From contig JWZX01002477.1 of NCBI GenBank assembly GCA_001275005.1, positions 1 through 34,171 of the forward strand: a DNA stretch of 34,171 nucleotides, given 5' to 3'. Position numbers and translations under genes: made by a program. Every line of letters begins with the position of its first letter. The first letter of the stretch is position 1. The notes under the pieces are model-generated. The model searched no databases. It saw nothing but the letters and a program-made list of their open reading frames with translations, and was not told the origin of the DNA. This DNA is from Chrysochromulina tobinii. Taxonomy: Eukaryota; Haptophyta; Prymnesiales; Chrysochromulinaceae. Below, piece by piece: positions 33,456 through 34,171 of the stretch.

Positions 33456-34171
33456 TCAAAGTTCGTTTCGCGTGGCAGTGTTTCGCGTGGTCGTGGCTGG
33501 TCGGTACCTTGTGTGTCGATTCAACTGACCCTTTCTCAAAGTTCGTTTCTGTCGGTTTCGGCTCCCATCATCGGCCCCAGGAATCCCCCCAGGAAGGGTA
33601 CCCGGAATTGTAAAGGGAGGGGATTCTCTTGTATTCATACCGGGTACTGTACCAGTTCCCGGTTGTCCTCCACGAGGCTTCTGGCTTGCAGATGGACTGT
33701 TCTTGAGGATGGGTGGCGGTGCTTCGTCGGAGCTCCCGGCGGCCGCCTTCGCCACCACCACGGTCGTCAAATCCCGACTGTTGTGGCGAAGGGGCGGCGG
33801 AAGCGGGGGCGGCGATGGAGGCGGCGGCGACGGGGGCGGCGGCAACGGCGGCGGCGACGGCGACGGCGACGGCGGCGGAGGCGACGGCGACGGCGGCGGC
33901 GGCGACGGCGGGGAGGTCGAGCCCAGAACGAACTCCCCAAAAGAAACAAAGAAATCAGTGAGGGCGAATGAAAGCAAAGAAGGATACGAAAGCGCTGCCC
34001 GGACTGTAAGATTTTGTAACCAGTCGATCGCAGTAGGAGTGATCGTTGAAGCTAGTGCCAGCGCCGAATAGGAAATATCTAAACTGCCCGTCGCATCGAC
34101 CGACGACGAGCCGTACGCGATCGTGCCCTGTGTGAGTGACACCGGGAGCTGACCGTAGTCTGCTTGTACGT
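33456..34171 (-). CDS. Proline-rich (SPPPP) protein, C-terminal part (5' partial)
   Basis: The minus-strand frame is open from the right edge of the window to a TGA at 33456, about 237 residues; no ATG occurs near the edge, so the N-terminus lies outside. The first 95 residues (YGSSSVDATGSLDISYSALALAS, quoted in part) are Ser/Leu/Thr-rich and unrecognised. A Pro/Ser-rich run of SPPPPSP type (about residues 95-135) follows, as in hydroxyproline-rich extracellular proteins of algae. The rest is basic and low-complexity (PGTLPGGIPGADDG, then RNRQKRTLRKG). The last 40 residues may be untranslated sequence if an intron or earlier stop exists. A cell-wall or matrix role is inferred only from composition. 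Confidence 0.55.
   Translation of the reverse strand, partial: VQADYGQLPVSLTQGTIAYGSSSVDATGSLDISYSALALASTITPTAIDWLQNLTVRAALSYPSLLSFALTDFFVSFGEFVLGSTSPPSPPPPSPSPPPPSPSPSPPPLPPPPSPPPPSPPPLPPPLRHNSRDLTTVVVAKAAAGSSDEAPPPILKNSPSASQKPRGGQPGTGTVPGMNTRESPPFTIPGTLPGGIPGADDGSRNRQKRTLRKGQLNRHTRYRPATTTRNTATRNEL

Noticed and set aside
1-34171. tRNA, rRNA or snRNA genes
   Set aside because: I looked for T-loop-like GGTTCGA words and rRNA-like stretches. The single candidate near 22464 (GGTTCGAG) has no matching stem or cloverleaf.

Overview
The window is nuclear DNA of a eukaryote, most likely a unicellular alga with a secondary plastid. Support: GC-rich and gene-dense sequence; GT-AG introns; proteins with eukaryotic architectures (MAP2K-type kinase, S10 carboxypeptidase and sulfatase with signal peptides, transmembrane RING protein, Trm7 tRNA methyltransferase); an ABC1 kinase whose N-terminus looks like a bipartite plastid presequence; and FG-GAP, Cys-rich and Pro-rich surface-type proteins. 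A haptophyte (Prymnesium/Chrysochromulina-like) is my best guess, by inference only. Several long open frames begin at GTG or TTG; I moved those starts to the first plausible ATG.

Layout. 1-3290 (-): surface protein with 19 tandem 49-residue FG-GAP repeats, running off the left edge into a Cys-rich module. 3291-4986: gene-free, repeat-rich, with a TTAGGG tract and diverged ~245-bp direct repeats. 4987-7623 (-): protein with four cyclic-nucleotide-binding folds. 8228-9798 (-): serine carboxypeptidase with one intron, head to head with a MAP2K-like kinase (+, to 11340). 12177-13349 (-): transmembrane RING protein, divergent from a plastid-type ABC1 kinase (13573-16407, +). 16714-18555 (-): sulfatase. 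18793-19581 (-): GIY-YIG/zinc-knuckle protein. 19833-21806 (-): GT61-like glycosyltransferase. 23170-25079 (-): unrecognised gene in two overlapping frames. 25499-29488 (+): UvrD-type helicase whose reading frame is restored by removing a 144-nt intron made of three identical 48-nt GT...AG units. 29736-31169 (-): two-exon Trm7. 31577-33079 (+): EF-hand protein. 33456-34171 (-): C-terminal part of a Pro-rich protein, open at the right edge.

The genes do not form a pathway or operon. The carboxypeptidase, sulfatase, FG-GAP, Pro-rich and probably GT61 products suggest secretory or cell-surface roles; the cNBD protein, kinase, RING protein and EF-hand protein are signalling components. The most notable features are the triplicated mini-intron, the GTGC 5' splice sites at all four inferred introns, a sulfatase with Cys in place of Pro in its formylglycine motif, and a TACCGGTA palindrome recurring in non-coding DNA. 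All splice junctions are inferred from reading-frame and family continuity, not from transcript data.
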